DNA from: Brevundimonas aurantiaca | Lineage (GTDB): Bacteria > Pseudomonadota > Alphaproteobacteria > Caulobacterales > Caulobacteraceae | Direction of reading: 5' to 3' | NCBI RefSeq assembly: GCF_014199955.1 | Contig: NZ_JACHOQ010000003.1 | Coordinates: forward strand, 124,001-188,000 | Length of the DNA: 64,000 nt | In this document: positions 19,058-28,450 of the stretch, piece by piece | Layout of the letters: every line of letters begins with the position of its first letter | How positions within the stretch are numbered: position 1 is the first letter of the stretch | Notes under the pieces: generated by a model | Database searches by the model: none | What the model saw: only the letters and a program-made list of their open reading frames with translations | What the model was told of the DNA's origin: nothing | Position numbers and translations under genes: made by a program

Positions 19058-19975
19058 CTAATTCTTTAACGCTTTATCGAAAACCGCCAGCAGTTTGGCC
19101 CAACCGTCCTTGGCGTCCGCCTCGGCGTAGCTGGCGCGGTAGTCGGCGTGGAAGCCGTGCGGGGCGTGGGGATAGACGTCGATCCGGCTCTGGGTCTGAC
19201 CGGCGCGGGCCAGGGCCTGGCGCATCCGCTCGACGCTGGCCAGGGGAATGCCCTGGTCCTGACCGCCGTAGAGGCCGAGCACCGGCGCCTTCAGGTCGTC
19301 GGCCAGATCGACCGGCCAGGGCTGGCCGGACGAGACCTGGGCCGGGGTCGCGTCCGCCGCCGGCGCCAGACGGCCGTACCAGGCCACGCCCGCGCCGATG
19401 GCGGCGAAGCGCGCCGCCGCCTGCCACACCACCTTGCCGCCCCAGCAGAAGCCGGTGATCCCGACCTTGCCGTCGCGCGCCCACAGCTGCTGGCTGGCCC
19501 ATTCCAGGGTGGCCGACAGGTCGCCCATCACCTGTTCATAGTTCGCCGCGCCCACGATCTGCATGATCCGGCCCATGTCGGACAGGGGCGCCGGATCCTC
19601 GACCCGGACGAAGAAGGCCGGGGCGATGGCGGCGTAGCCCTGTTTGGCCAGGCGGCGGCAGACGTCCTTGATATAGTCGTGAACCCCGAAGATCTCGGAC
19701 ACGACGATCACGACGGGGAAGGGGCCGTCTCCGGCCGGACGCGCCACATAGGCCGGCAGTTGAAACCCGTCCGGCGCCGGATAGGCGACCTCCGCCGTCT
19801 CCAATCCGGCGGCGTCGGTGGTGATCGGCTTGGCCTCCCTGGCCAGGGCGGCGACCGCATAGCCGGAAAAAAACAGCCCCCCAAGCGCCCCCACCGCCCC
19901 CACCGCCCCCACCGCCCTGCGGCTGAGCTTCAGATCATCGGCGGTCTGGCCTTCGGGACGGATCAGGGTGGTCAT
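19058..19975 (-). CDS. Dienelactone hydrolase family protein, Tat-exported
   Basis: This 305-residue protein has a twin-arginine signal (LSRRAVGAVGAVGALGGLFF) and a dienelactone-hydrolase fold: EIFGVHDYIKDVCRRLA (about 112-128), the nucleophile in GITGFCWGGKVVW (Cys in place of Ser, as in true dienelactone hydrolase), Asp in GGQDQGIP and His in PHAPHGFHADYR. The substrate is unknown. The ATG at 19975 with GGAG upstream is preferred; the frame runs further upstream through tandem repeats that are probably not translated. Three copies of a 9-base unit lie inside the signal peptide. Confidence 0.85.
   Translation of the reverse strand: MTTLIRPEGQTADDLKLSRRAVGAVGAVGALGGLFFSGYAVAALAREAKPITTDAAGLETAEVAYPAPDGFQLPAYVARPAGDGPFPVVIVVSEIFGVHDYIKDVCRRLAKQGYAAIAPAFFVRVEDPAPLSDMGRIMQIVGAANYEQVMGDLSATLEWASQQLWARDGKVGITGFCWGGKVVWQAAARFAAIGAGVAWYGRLAPAADATPAQVSSGQPWPVDLADDLKAPVLGLYGGQDQGIPLASVERMRQALARAGQTQSRIDVYPHAPHGFHADYRASYAEADAKDGWAKLLAVFDKALKN
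19887..19913. repeat. Three perfect 9-base tandem repeats inside a Tat signal peptide
   Basis: GCCCCCACC is repeated exactly three times, encoding V-G-A triplets on the minus strand in the hydrophobic core of the Tat signal of the dienelactone hydrolase. Gain or loss of a unit keeps the frame and would change signal length by three residues. Confidence 0.85.
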
Positions 19976-20070
19976 GGGACGGCTCCAGAAACGGGGGAAC
20001 CGCCAGACCATCACGGCGCGCGGGGGGCGTCCAGTCACGAACGCGAGGACGTCAACGACGGAAAGCAGGC

Positions 20071-20154
20071 CGCTCAAGCAGCGCGCGACCGCGTCGCGAG
20101 CGGTAGTGGACAAAATCCCGCTCAAGCAGCGAGCGACCGCGTCGCGAGCGATAG
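20071..20154. repeat. Two near-identical 36-base hairpin repeats downstream of purH
   Basis: Units at 20071-20106 and 20119-20154 differ at about two positions. Each starts CGCTCAAGCAGCG and ends GAGCG[G/A]TAG, with a stem of GCGAC-CGC-GTCGC flanked by CGCTC and GAGCG. The GCTCAAG-[C/T]-AG opening and TAG ending recur in the pair at 39169-39232, so they probably belong to one family of short intergenic palindromes (REP-like). Confidence 0.75.
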
Positions 20155-20174
20155 CGCCCTTCTTCCCCAAGAGG

Positions 20175-21779
20175 TCAGTGCCGGAAGACCCGCACGCCCG
20201 TGAAGGCCATGGCGATCCCCTTCTCGTCGGCGGCGGCGATGACTTCGGCGTCGCGCATCGAGCCGCCGGGCTGGATCACCGCCGTGGCCCCGGCCGCGAC
20301 GGCTTCCAAGAGGCCGTCGGCGAAGGGGAAGAAGGCTTCCGAGGCGCAGGCCGACCCCTCGGCCAGCGAAGTGGTCAGACCCTTGGCCTCGCCGGCCTCC
20401 TTGGCGCGGATGGCGGCGATACGGGCGCTGTCGCGGCGGTTCATCTGGCCCGCGCCGATGCCGGCGGTCTGGCCGTCCTTGGCGTAGACGATGGCGTTGG
20501 ACTTGATGTGTTTGGCCACGGTGAAGGCGAACAGCATGTCCTGGATCTCGGTCGGCGTCGGCTGGCGCTTGGTCACGATCTTCAGGTCCGACGGCTTGAT
20601 CAGCGACCGGTCGCGGCTCTGGACCAGGAAGCCGCCCGCGACGGAACGGAAGACCTCGCCCGGCCCGTGCGGATCGGGCAGGCCGTCGGTGATCAGCAGG
20701 CGCAGGTTCTTCTTGGCGGCGAAGACGGCCTTGGCCTCGTCGTCGGCGCCGGGGGCGATGACGACCTCGGTGAAGATTCCAGTGATGGCGCGGGCGTCGT
20801 CGCCGTTCAGCGGCCGGTTGACGGCGATCACGCCGCCGAAGGCCGAGACGGCGTCGCATTCCAGCGCGCGGGCATAAGCTTCCGACAGATCCTTGCCCAC
20901 GGCCACGCCGCAGGGGTTGGCGTGTTTGACGATGACGCAGGCCGGGGCCTCGAACTCGGCGACCAGCTCATAGGCGGCGTCGGCGTCGGCGATATTGTTG
21001 TAGCCCAGCTCCTTGCCCTGGACCTGGGTCGCATAGGCCACGCCCGGCCGGCGCTCGCCGGTGCGGTAGAAGGCGCCGGTCTGGTGCGGGTTCTCGCCAT
21101 AGCGCAGGGTCTGGGCCAGAGAACCGGCGATCGACTTGCGGGCCGGGGCGGCGTCCTCGACCTGCTGGGCGAACCAGGCGGAGACGGCGGCGTCATAGGC
21201 GGCGGTGCGGGCGAAGGCGCGGGCGGCCAGCCGCTTTCTCAGGGCCAGATCGGTCGAGCCTTCCGCCTTCAGCGCCTCAAGGATCAGGCCGATGCTCTCG
21301 CCGTCGACGGCGACGGCGACATAGCCGTGGTTCTTGGAGCCCGAACGGATCATGGCCGGGCCGCCGATGTCGATATTCTCGACCGCCGCCTCGAACGAAC
21401 CGCCCGCCGCAACGGTTGATTCAAACGGATAGAGGTCGATCCAGACGATATCGATGGCGCCGATGCCGTGGTCGGTCATGGCCTGGGCGTGGTCGGCCGC
21501 GTCGCGCACGCCCAGGAGGCCGCCGTGGACCACAGGGTGCAGGGTCTTGACCCGGCCGTCCATCATCTCGGGGAAGCCGGTCAGATCGGCCACATCCTTG
21601 ACCGGCAGGCCCAGTTTGGCGATCGCCGCCTTGGTGCCCCCGGTCGAGACCAGTTCGACGCCCAGGTCGTTCAGGGTGCGGGCGACCTCTTCCAGCCCGG
21701 CCTTGTCGGACAGGGAGATCAGGGCGCGTTGCGGCTTGACCCGATCAGGGGCGGGCGGAAAGTCGGGAGCGGCGGGCAT
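20175..21779 (-). CDS. purH: Bifunctional AICAR formyltransferase/IMP cyclohydrolase
   Basis: This 534-residue enzyme catalyses the last two steps of IMP synthesis. The N-terminal cyclohydrolase domain carries [49 protein letters not shown]; the C-terminal transformylase domain carries [35 protein letters not shown]-like [11 protein letters not shown] and the terminal VRVFRH. It lies downstream of rsmB-rpe-heparinase on the same strand, an order seen in many alphaproteobacteria. Confidence 0.97.
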   Translation of the reverse strand: MPAAPDFPPAPDRVKPQRALISLSDKAGLEEVARTLNDLGVELVSTGGTKAAIAKLGLPVKDVADLTGFPEMMDGRVKTLHPVVHGGLLGVRDAADHAQAMTDHGIGAIDIVWIDLYPFESTVAAGGSFEAAVENIDIGGPAMIRSGSKNHGYVAVAVDGESIGLILEALKAEGSTDLALRKRLAARAFARTAAYDAAVSAWFAQQVEDAAPARKSIAGSLAQTLRYGENPHQTGAFYRTGERRPGVAYATQVQGKELGYNNIADADAAYELVAEFEAPACVIVKHANPCGVAVGKDLSEAYARALECDAVSAFGGVIAVNRPLNGDDARAITGIFTEVVIAPGADDEAKAVFAAKKNLRLLITDGLPDPHGPGEVFRSVAGGFLVQSRDRSLIKPSDLKIVTKRQPTPTEIQDMLFAFTVAKHIKSNAIVYAKDGQTAGIGAGQMNRRDSARIAAIRAKEAGEAKGLTTSLAEGSACASEAFFPFADGLLEAVAAGATAVIQPGGSMRDAEVIAAADEKGIAMAFTGVRVFRH

Positions 21780-21868
21780 GGCGGCGTCCGTGAAGGCTGG
21801 GGGAGGATGGGGCGCCCTCTAGCGCCAAACGGCCGCCTCGTCACCCCACGGACGGTTTCTGACGAGGA

Positions 21869-23722
21869 TCAACTCGGATCGCCGCTCGCGCCCGCCGGGC
21901 TCAGCTTCCAGCGGATCCGGCTCTCGCTGTCGGTGCGGGCCGATCCCCGCACGACGATCTGCAGCGATCGGCGGGTCAGCCCGGCGTCGATATGGACGCT
22001 GGGCTCTATGGCCACGTCGGGGCCGTCGGTGCGGAACCACCAGCCCCGGCCCGAGGCGCCGCGCAGCAGGATCGAGCGACGGTCCCGCGCCAGCGAGGCC
22101 TGAACCCCCGGCTCCAGATGGAAGCGGATGGCGTAGGGGGCCGCGATCTGGCGGATCACCTCCTTGCGGCCGGGCGTCGGGAAAAGCTTCTCCTCCGCCC
22201 GCAACTCGTCCAGCCTCTGGTCCAGATACAGGCGCCGCTGGTGGTTCAGGCCGAAGGCTTCGTTCCAGCCGTCATGCTCCATCTCCAGCCAGACCGCCCC
22301 CTCGGCTTCCCTCTGGTCGGTGGTCACATGGATCGGCGGCCCGACCAGGCGCGGTCCCAGAAGCTCGCCCTTCCAGCCACCCAAGGGTTCGTTCAGCGAC
22401 CGCTCGCCCAGGGTCAGGGTCGAATGGCCGGGGGTCAGGCGCAGGGCCTGACGATCGGTGGCGGCGGGGGTCCAGCCGGAGCCGGTGACCAGACGGTCCT
22501 TGCCGCAGGCGATCTCCAGCGCCAGCGGCTGGGCGCAGGCCGTGGCGCCCCAGGCGCCGCGCGCGGGCGAGGCAGCGTCGGCGACGATGGACAACAGGGG
22601 GCTGGCGATCCGCACCAGTCCGCCGATCCGGCCGACCGGCGGATGGGTGGGATCGGCCGCACGGCTCGCCGTCGCGGCCTCGTCATGGGCGCGGGCGGCG
22701 GCCACACGGGCGGCCGATGAGGGACCGCCGCCTTGAAAACCGGCCAGCCGCCCGTCGGGGAGGGTCAGAAGGCGCAAGCCCTGGGTCAGGCGGTCGATCG
22801 CCTCCGACACCGGCTGCGGCGTCGGTTCGGACAGCTGGGCCAGGGCGTCGTCGAGGGTCAGGAGGTCCAAGAGCAGCTCCAGCCCCGCCTCGGGACTGCG
22901 TGACGCATGCGAACCGTCGTCGTGAACCGTGACGCGCAGCGCCCCCGCCAGACCGCCCAGGGCGCGGCGACGCAGGCCCTGCCCCGGCGCGCCGGCCAGG
23001 ACGCAGCCCCCGATGGCGGCGGCGGTCAGACGCTCCGCCCGCGTGGCCAGGCCGCCCGGCGGACGCAACAGCTGGCGCGTCTGGCGCGCCAGACTGTCGG
23101 CCAGCCTCAACCGTTCCGCCTCGGTCGCCACCGCCCCCATGCGGCGGGCGGCGCAGGCCAGGTTGATCACCCGGCGCGGCAGAATCTCCGGCCCCCAGGC
23201 GAAGGGCGACCAGCGGGCGAAGGCGTCAGCCCAGGCCAGGGTCAGGCGCAGGGCCTCGCGCGCGCCGCGCTCGCCCTGGGCCATCAGGGCCGGCAGCCAG
23301 TTGAAGGCGTGCAATTCGACGGCGAAGGGCCGCGACGGACTGGGTCGGTTCCATGGATCGGACGGGGGCTCCACCTCCATGGAGGCGCCGGCCAGGATAA
23401 AGCGCCCGACCAGCAGGTTCTTGCCCGGGGCGGAATCGTGCGGCCGGAAATCTCTCGGCGTCGCCGCAAAGGCCGTGACCTTGCCCCCGCCCAGCACCGG
23501 GCCCAGGGTCAGACCATAGCCAGGAAGGCCGTAAAGCTCGATCCACAGTTGACGGGTGATCAGACGCCCGGCGATGGCGGGCCAAAGACCGGCGCTGGTC
23601 GCCGCCTGCCCCGCCCGGACGGGCGTGCGGACCGGCGCGCCCGGAAGGCCCGGAATCTGGCCCGAGGCGACGTCCGGCGTCTCGGGCTCGCGCCGCGGAG
23701 CGAAGGGACCCAAGGGGCTCAC
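21869..23722 (-). CDS. Heparinase II/III family protein
   Basis: This 617-residue protein has the helical N-terminal region (ELHAFNWLPALMAQGERGAR, AFARWSPFAWGPEILPRRVI) and a beta-rich C-terminal heparinase II/III-like part (MEHDGWNEAFGLNHQRRLYL, YAIRFHLEPGVQASL). No signal peptide is visible, so it is probably cytoplasmic, unlike true heparinases. This protein sits between rpe and purH in many alphaproteobacteria and its role is not known to me. GTG at 23722 overlaps the rpe stop by four bases (GTGA), indicating coupled translation. Confidence 0.85.
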   Translation of the reverse strand: MSPLGPFAPRREPETPDVASGQIPGLPGAPVRTPVRAGQAATSAGLWPAIAGRLITRQLWIELYGLPGYGLTLGPVLGGGKVTAFAATPRDFRPHDSAPGKNLLVGRFILAGASMEVEPPSDPWNRPSPSRPFAVELHAFNWLPALMAQGERGAREALRLTLAWADAFARWSPFAWGPEILPRRVINLACAARRMGAVATEAERLRLADSLARQTRQLLRPPGGLATRAERLTAAAIGGCVLAGAPGQGLRRRALGGLAGALRVTVHDDGSHASRSPEAGLELLLDLLTLDDALAQLSEPTPQPVSEAIDRLTQGLRLLTLPDGRLAGFQGGGPSSAARVAAARAHDEAATASRAADPTHPPVGRIGGLVRIASPLLSIVADAASPARGAWGATACAQPLALEIACGKDRLVTGSGWTPAATDRQALRLTPGHSTLTLGERSLNEPLGGWKGELLGPRLVGPPIHVTTDQREAEGAVWLEMEHDGWNEAFGLNHQRRLYLDQRLDELRAEEKLFPTPGRKEVIRQIAAPYAIRFHLEPGVQASLARDRRSILLRGASGRGWWFRTDGPDVAIEPSVHIDAGLTRRSLQIVVRGSARTDSESRIRWKLSPAGASGDPS

Positions 23723-24390
23723 CCGGCGGTCGAAGCGTTCGGGGCGGACTTCAGGGCGGCGATATTGGCCGCATAATCGCCCTTGAAGACGAAGGAGCCC
23801 GCGACCAGGGCGTCGGCCCCCGCGCCGACGCAGGCGCCCGCATTGGCTGAGGTCACGCCACCGTCCACCTGTAGATGGGCCGGCGATCCGGCGCGATCCA
23901 GAATGGCGCGCGCCCTTTCGATCTTACGCAGCGAACCGTCGATGAACTTCTGTCCGCCGAAGCCCGGATTGACCGACATGATCAGCACCAGGTCCACCAG
24001 ATCGACCACCTCCTCCAGGATCGACAGGGGCGTGCCCGGATTGAAGACCAGACCGGCCTTGGCGCCCAGCTGGCGGATCCGGCCCAGGGTGCGGTGAACG
24101 TGCGGCCCGCTTTCGGGATGGACCGTCAGCAGATCGGCCCCGGCCTCGCGATAGGCCTCCAGCCACGGATCGACCGGCGCGACCATCAGATGGACGTCGA
24201 ACGGCAGACGGGTGTGCGGTCGGAGCGCCTTCACGATGTCGGGACCCAGGGTGATGTTGGGCACGAAATGGCCGTCCATCACATCGATGTGGATCCAGTC
24301 GGCGCCGGCGGCTTCCAGAGCGCGGACTTCTTCACCCAGGCGCGCGAAATCGCTGGCGAGGATGGATGGGCAGATCAGGGGTGCGGCCAT
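23719..24390 (-). CDS. rpe: Ribulose-phosphate 3-epimerase
   Basis: This 223-residue TIM-barrel enzyme interconverts ribulose 5-phosphate and xylulose 5-phosphate. Motifs: ICPSILASDFARLGEEV at the N-terminus, IHIDVMDGHFVPNITLG, VHLMV, VNPGFGGQKFI and LQVDGGV, GADALVAGSFVF. The ATG at 24390 begins the conserved N-terminus; the frame is open further upstream but overlaps rsmB in another frame. The heparinase-like gene is coupled to its stop. Confidence 0.96.
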   Translation of the reverse strand: MAAPLICPSILASDFARLGEEVRALEAAGADWIHIDVMDGHFVPNITLGPDIVKALRPHTRLPFDVHLMVAPVDPWLEAYREAGADLLTVHPESGPHVHRTLGRIRQLGAKAGLVFNPGTPLSILEEVVDLVDLVLIMSVNPGFGGQKFIDGSLRKIERARAILDRAGSPAHLQVDGGVTSANAGACVGAGADALVAGSFVFKGDYAANIAALKSAPNASTAG

Positions 24391-24437
24391 GGCCCCTCGG
24401 ATAGGACGGCTTGCCCACGGGGGCAAGCCGCCGACCG

Positions 24438-25781
24438 TCAGGAAATCCGCTCCAGCCGTGCGGCGAAGAAGCCGTCCAGGCCGCCGCGTTCGGCCCATTG
24501 GGACGGCAGAATGCGCAGCCAGCCTTCCGGCGTCAGGGCCTCGGCCGGGGCGCCGACGGCGGCGGGGTCGGCCGGAACCGTGCGGAAACCGGGGTTGCGG
24601 CGCAGGAAGGCGATCACCTGGGTCTCGCCCTCCTCGCGCTCCAGCGAACAGGTGCAATAGACCAGACGGCCGCCCGCCTTGACCCGTTCGGCGGCGGCGT
24701 CGAGCAGCCGGTGCTGGACGTCGGCCAGTTTGGCGACCTCGGCCGGCTTGGTGGCGCGCAGGACTTCCGGATTGCGGCGGAAGGTGCCGGTGGCCGTGCA
24801 GGGGGCGTCCAGCAGCACGGCGTCGAATGTGCGGTCGTCCTCCCAGTCCTCGGCCGGGACGGCGACCACCTCGGCGGCGAGGCCGGTGCGCTCCAGGTTC
24901 TGGGTCAGACGTTTCAGGCGCGGGGCCGACCGGTCCAGGGCGACCACCGAAGCGCCGGCGGCGGCCAGTTGCAGGGTCTTGCCGCCGGGGGCGGCGCACA
25001 TGTCGAGGGCGGTCTCGCCGGGCTTGACGTCCAGCAGGCGGCCAGGAACGGCGGCGGCGGCGTCCTGAACCCACCAGTCGCCGGTCTCGAAGCCGGGCCA
25101 GGTGGCGACATCGCCGCGCCGGCCGGTGCGGACCGTACCCCCGTCCAGAACCTCGCCCTCAACCGCCTGAGCGACGGCGGCGGGATCGACGCCGGGCTTG
25201 AGGCTGAGATCGGTCGGCGGCTCCTCGCGCGCGGCCAGGGCCAGGCCGGTCAGGGCCGCCTCGCCATAGGTCGCACGCCAGCGGGCGGCGATCCAGTCGG
25301 GCAGATTGCTCTCGGCCGTGGTCAGGCCGGGGCCGTCGCGCCCCACCCCGCGCAGCACGGCGTTGACCAGGTTCTTGTACGGCCGGGTCTTGGGGTCCCG
25401 CTCGGCCAGTTTCACGGCCGTGGAGACGGCGGCGAAGGCCGGGGTCTCCAGCACCAGGGTCTGAGCCAGGGCGATGCGCATCAGGGTGCGGACGGCCTCG
25501 GGCGGAGACTTCTGCAGGCGGCGATCCAGTATCTGGTCGATCTCGCCCAGGCGACGGAGCGCCGCCATGGCCACGGCGCGGGCGAAGGCGCGATCGACCG
25601 GCGCCAGGGCGCGGGCGGGCGGCTGGGCCAGGGCCTCGTCCAGTCCGTTGCGTCGCTCCAGCGCCGCGTTCAGCAACAGGCCGGCGACGAGGCGGGCCTC
25701 CACCCCGATATCGTCCTGGTGCGGGGTTTCAGACGAGGCTTCCGACGCAGAAGCGGGACGCGGCTTGCCCTTGGTCGCCAT
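24438..25781 (-). CDS. rsmB: RsmB/NOP family 16S rRNA (cytosine-5) methyltransferase
   Basis: This 447-residue enzyme has an N-terminal NusB-like helical domain (LVAGLLLNAALERRNGLDEA, YKNLVNAVLRGVGRDG) and a SAM-dependent methyltransferase domain with ALDMCAAPGGKTLQLA (about 264-279), the DAPCTATGTFRRNPEVL motif and the catalytic-cysteine motif YCTCSLEREEGE. It methylates C967 in E. coli 16S rRNA. The ATG at 25781 is the first start outside the neighbouring kup gene. rpe follows after 47 bases. Confidence 0.93.
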   Translation of the reverse strand: MATKGKPRPASASEASSETPHQDDIGVEARLVAGLLLNAALERRNGLDEALAQPPARALAPVDRAFARAVAMAALRRLGEIDQILDRRLQKSPPEAVRTLMRIALAQTLVLETPAFAAVSTAVKLAERDPKTRPYKNLVNAVLRGVGRDGPGLTTAESNLPDWIAARWRATYGEAALTGLALAAREEPPTDLSLKPGVDPAAVAQAVEGEVLDGGTVRTGRRGDVATWPGFETGDWWVQDAAAAVPGRLLDVKPGETALDMCAAPGGKTLQLAAAGASVVALDRSAPRLKRLTQNLERTGLAAEVVAVPAEDWEDDRTFDAVLLDAPCTATGTFRRNPEVLRATKPAEVAKLADVQHRLLDAAAERVKAGGRLVYCTCSLEREEGETQVIAFLRRNPGFRTVPADPAAVGAPAEALTPEGWLRILPSQWAERGGLDGFFAARLERIS

Positions 25782-25828
25782 CCGGCGGCCCCGCGCCTCG
25801 GAGTTCTGGCCCGGCCGGGCGCCCGGCC

Positions 25829-27805
25829 TCAAACCGCCACCTGGGCGCCCAGCTCGACCACGCGGCCGGGCGGGATGTGGAAGAAGTCGGTCGGATTGGC
25901 GGCGTTGCGCATCAGGAAGATGAACAGCCGGTCCTGCCACAGGGGCATGCCCTGGCGCGCCGACGGGATAAGCGACCGGCGGCCCAGGAAGAAGCTGGTC
26001 GACATGATGTCGAACTTCAGTCCCTGTTTGCGGCACAGACCCAGGGCGCGCGGCACGTTCGGCGTCTCCATGAAGCCATAGGTGATGGTCAGCTTCTTGA
26101 AGTCGTCATTGATCGGCTCCATCCGCACCCGATCCGCCTCCTTGACGCGGGGCCGCTCGGAGGTGCGCACGGTCAGGATGACGTTCTTCTCGTGCAGGAC
26201 CTTGTTGTGCTTGAGATTGTGCATCAGGGCGACCGGGGCGACGTCGGGATCGCTGGTCAGGAAGATGGCCGTGCCGGGCGCGCGGTGCGGCGGCCGGGCC
26301 TGAAGCATCTCGATCAGGTCGGTCAGAGGCAGGCTATCCTTGCGGGTCTTGGTCGTCAGTATCTGAGTGCCGCGCACCCAGGTCCACATGATCAGGACCA
26401 GCATCGCCCCCAGAACCAGGGGCATCCAGGCGCCGTCGGGAATCTTCAGCAGGTTGGAGGTCAGGAAGACGCTGTCGATGAAGGCGAAGGGGATCAGGGT
26501 TCCGGCGACCGCCCACATCGGCCATTTCCAGCCCTTGGTGATCACCGAATAGCTCATCAGGGTGTTGACCAGCATGGTCCCGGTGACGGCCACACCATAG
26601 GCGGCGGTCAGATTGTGCGAGCTCTGGAAGACCACCAGCAGCAGCAGGACCCCGATCATCAGGAAGGTGTTGACCGCCGGCACGAAGATCTGGCCCGCCT
26701 GGGTTTCGGAGGTGTTGCGAATGTCGATCCGGGGCAGCAGGCCCAGCTGCACCGCCTGCTGGGTGACCGAGAAGGCTCCGGTGATCACGGCCTGGGAGGC
26801 GATGACGGTGGCGGCGGTGGCCAGGATCAGCATCGGCCAATAGGCCATCTCCGGCACCATGTTCCAGAAGGGGTTCTCCGACGCGGCCGGATTGTCCAGG
26901 ATCAGGGCGCCCTGGCCCAGATAGTTCAGGGTCAGGCAGGGCAGGACGAAGGCCAGCCATCCCATGCGGATCGGCGCCTTTCCGAAATGGCCCATGTCCG
27001 CATACAGGGCCTCGGCGCCGGTCACGGCCAGGAAGACGCTGCCCAGGATGACGAAGCCCAGGAAGCCGTCATTGATCAGCAGCATGACGCCGTAGTGGGG
27101 CGAGAGAGCCCGCAGAATGCTGACGTCGTCGAAGATGTGATAAAGACCCAGCCCCCCGAGGCTGAGGAACCAGACGGCGGTGATCGGGCCGAAATATTTG
27201 GCCAGGCTGGCGGTGCCGCCCGACTGAGCCATGAACAGGGCCACCAGAATCCCGGCGGAGATCGGCACGATGAAGGGATCCAGACGTCCGGCCAGGCCCG
27301 GCGCGTCCTGAAGGCCCTCGACGGCCGACAGCACCGAAATGGCCGGGGTGATGATGCCGTCGCCATAGAAGAGGGCCGCGCCGCAGACGCCCAGGATGAA
27401 GATCCAGGCGCTGCGCCGTCCGACCGCGTGCTGGGCCAGGGCCATCAGGGACAGGGTGCCGCCCTCGCCCTTGTTGTCCGCCCGCATCAGGAAGAAGACG
27501 TATTTGAACGTCACCACCACCATCAGGGCCCAGAAGGCCAGGGAGACCACGCCGACCACGGCCAGGTCGCCGCCCACGCCCGAGCGGGCGTGATCGATCG
27601 CCTCGCGCAGGGCGTAGAGCGGGCTGGTGCCGATGTCGCCGAACACCACGCCGATCGCGCCGACCGTCAGGGCCCAGAAGCCGCCGTGTTTGGCGATCTG
27701 GCCTGCTGGAGCTTGGGACTCGGGTCCCGTGGCGTGGGTGGACTTGTTCGGCGTGTTCGACGCGGCGGGGAGAGCGCCCGCGTCGTGGGGAGTGTCCCCG
27801 GCCAT
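25829..27805 (-). CDS. kup: KUP-family potassium uptake protein
   Basis: This 658-residue inner-membrane potassium/proton symporter has the family motif VFGDIGTSPLYALREAI near residue 57, then about twelve hydrophobic segments, GVCGAALFYGDGIITPAISV, and a hydrophilic C-terminal domain ending near RLFIFLMRNAANPTDFFHIP. The ATG at 27805 has GGAGG six bases upstream, so it is preferred over a start 21 codons earlier. An ALPAASNTPNKSTHATGPES stretch forms a cytoplasmic N-tail. It is divergent from the Rrf2 regulator. Confidence 0.95.
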   Translation of the reverse strand: MAGDTPHDAGALPAASNTPNKSTHATGPESQAPAGQIAKHGGFWALTVGAIGVVFGDIGTSPLYALREAIDHARSGVGGDLAVVGVVSLAFWALMVVVTFKYVFFLMRADNKGEGGTLSLMALAQHAVGRRSAWIFILGVCGAALFYGDGIITPAISVLSAVEGLQDAPGLAGRLDPFIVPISAGILVALFMAQSGGTASLAKYFGPITAVWFLSLGGLGLYHIFDDVSILRALSPHYGVMLLINDGFLGFVILGSVFLAVTGAEALYADMGHFGKAPIRMGWLAFVLPCLTLNYLGQGALILDNPAASENPFWNMVPEMAYWPMLILATAATVIASQAVITGAFSVTQQAVQLGLLPRIDIRNTSETQAGQIFVPAVNTFLMIGVLLLLVVFQSSHNLTAAYGVAVTGTMLVNTLMSYSVITKGWKWPMWAVAGTLIPFAFIDSVFLTSNLLKIPDGAWMPLVLGAMLVLIMWTWVRGTQILTTKTRKDSLPLTDLIEMLQARPPHRAPGTAIFLTSDPDVAPVALMHNLKHNKVLHEKNVILTVRTSERPRVKEADRVRMEPINDDFKKLTITYGFMETPNVPRALGLCRKQGLKFDIMSTSFFLGRRSLIPSARQGMPLWQDRLFIFLMRNAANPTDFFHIPPGRVVELGAQVAV

Positions 27806-27972
27806 GCGTATCCTCCGGGTCGTCGACGACAGGTCGAGCCCTTCAAAGCGGCGAGCCTTTAGGCTCATTCCGCGTCCGCTTCAATCGCGGCGCGCGGGAT
27901 TCGGTTTCTCCGGACAGGCGGAGATTTGTGATTCGGCGCGCGAGCGCCTATTTTCCCTTCAGGAACACGATC

Positions 27973-28443
27973 ATGTCAGACAGCCAGCGCTTCCCCGTCG
28001 CCGCCCACGCCCTGGCCTATATGGCCCACAAGGGGGCGTTTTCGCCTGATCGGGCGGCGCCCAGCGGCGTTCTGGCCTCCTCCATACCCACCAATCCGGT
28101 TGTGGTGCGCCGGGTGACGGCCCTGCTGGCAAAGGCCGGTCTGATCGCCACCCGCCCCGGCGCGACCGGCGGCTCCTGGCTGCTGCGCCAGCCGCAGGAC
28201 ATCCGGCTGGACGAGGTGTTGAAGGCCGTCAACGGTTGCGCCCACATCGGCTCGCCGCCGTCCGGCGCCAAGGGCTGCCCGATCAGCGAACATATCCCGC
28301 GCCAGGTGGCCAAGGCCCTGACCGCCGCCGACGAGGCCGCGACCGAGGCCCTGTCCAAGATCACCATCGCCGATCTGCTGGCGGAAAATCCTGTGTCGCT
28401 GGCGGCCTTTACGCCGCACAAATCCTGCCCCGTCGCGGCTTGA
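27973..28443 (+). CDS. Rrf2-family transcriptional regulator
   Basis: This 156-residue regulator has the Rrf2 winged helix: FPVAAHALAYMAHKG, IPTNPVVVRRVTALLAKAGL, and the wing RPGATGGSWLLRQPQDIRLD. Two cysteines (NGCAHIG and KGCPISE) remain in the region where IscR/NsrR carry three Fe-S ligands; with only those two plus a distant CPVAA cysteine, cluster binding is uncertain and the protein is closer to YwnA-like members. AGGA lies eight bases before ATG 27973. The dehydrogenase gene starts seven bases after its stop, so it likely controls that gene and itself. Confidence 0.85.
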   Translation: MSDSQRFPVAAHALAYMAHKGAFSPDRAAPSGVLASSIPTNPVVVRRVTALLAKAGLIATRPGATGGSWLLRQPQDIRLDEVLKAVNGCAHIGSPPSGAKGCPISEHIPRQVAKALTAADEAATEALSKITIADLLAENPVSLAAFTPHKSCPVAA

Positions 28444-28450
28444 CGCCCCG

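Noticed and set aside
17427..19061. A 544-codon plus-strand frame opposite the S8 peptidase
   Set aside because: Its glycine/arginine-rich run is simply the complement of the polyproline codons; the minus-strand frame holds the full catalytic triad.
20071..20154. Possible CRISPR-like direct repeats
   Set aside because: There are only two units with a 12-base gap, strongly self-complementary, and no cas genes; they fit a REP-like palindrome instead.
19976..20170. N-terminal extension of the dienelactone hydrolase through ARDAVARCLSG repeats
   Set aside because: This stretch is the intergenic hairpin repeat pair read in frame; the Tat signal starts at 19975 with its own ribosome binding site.
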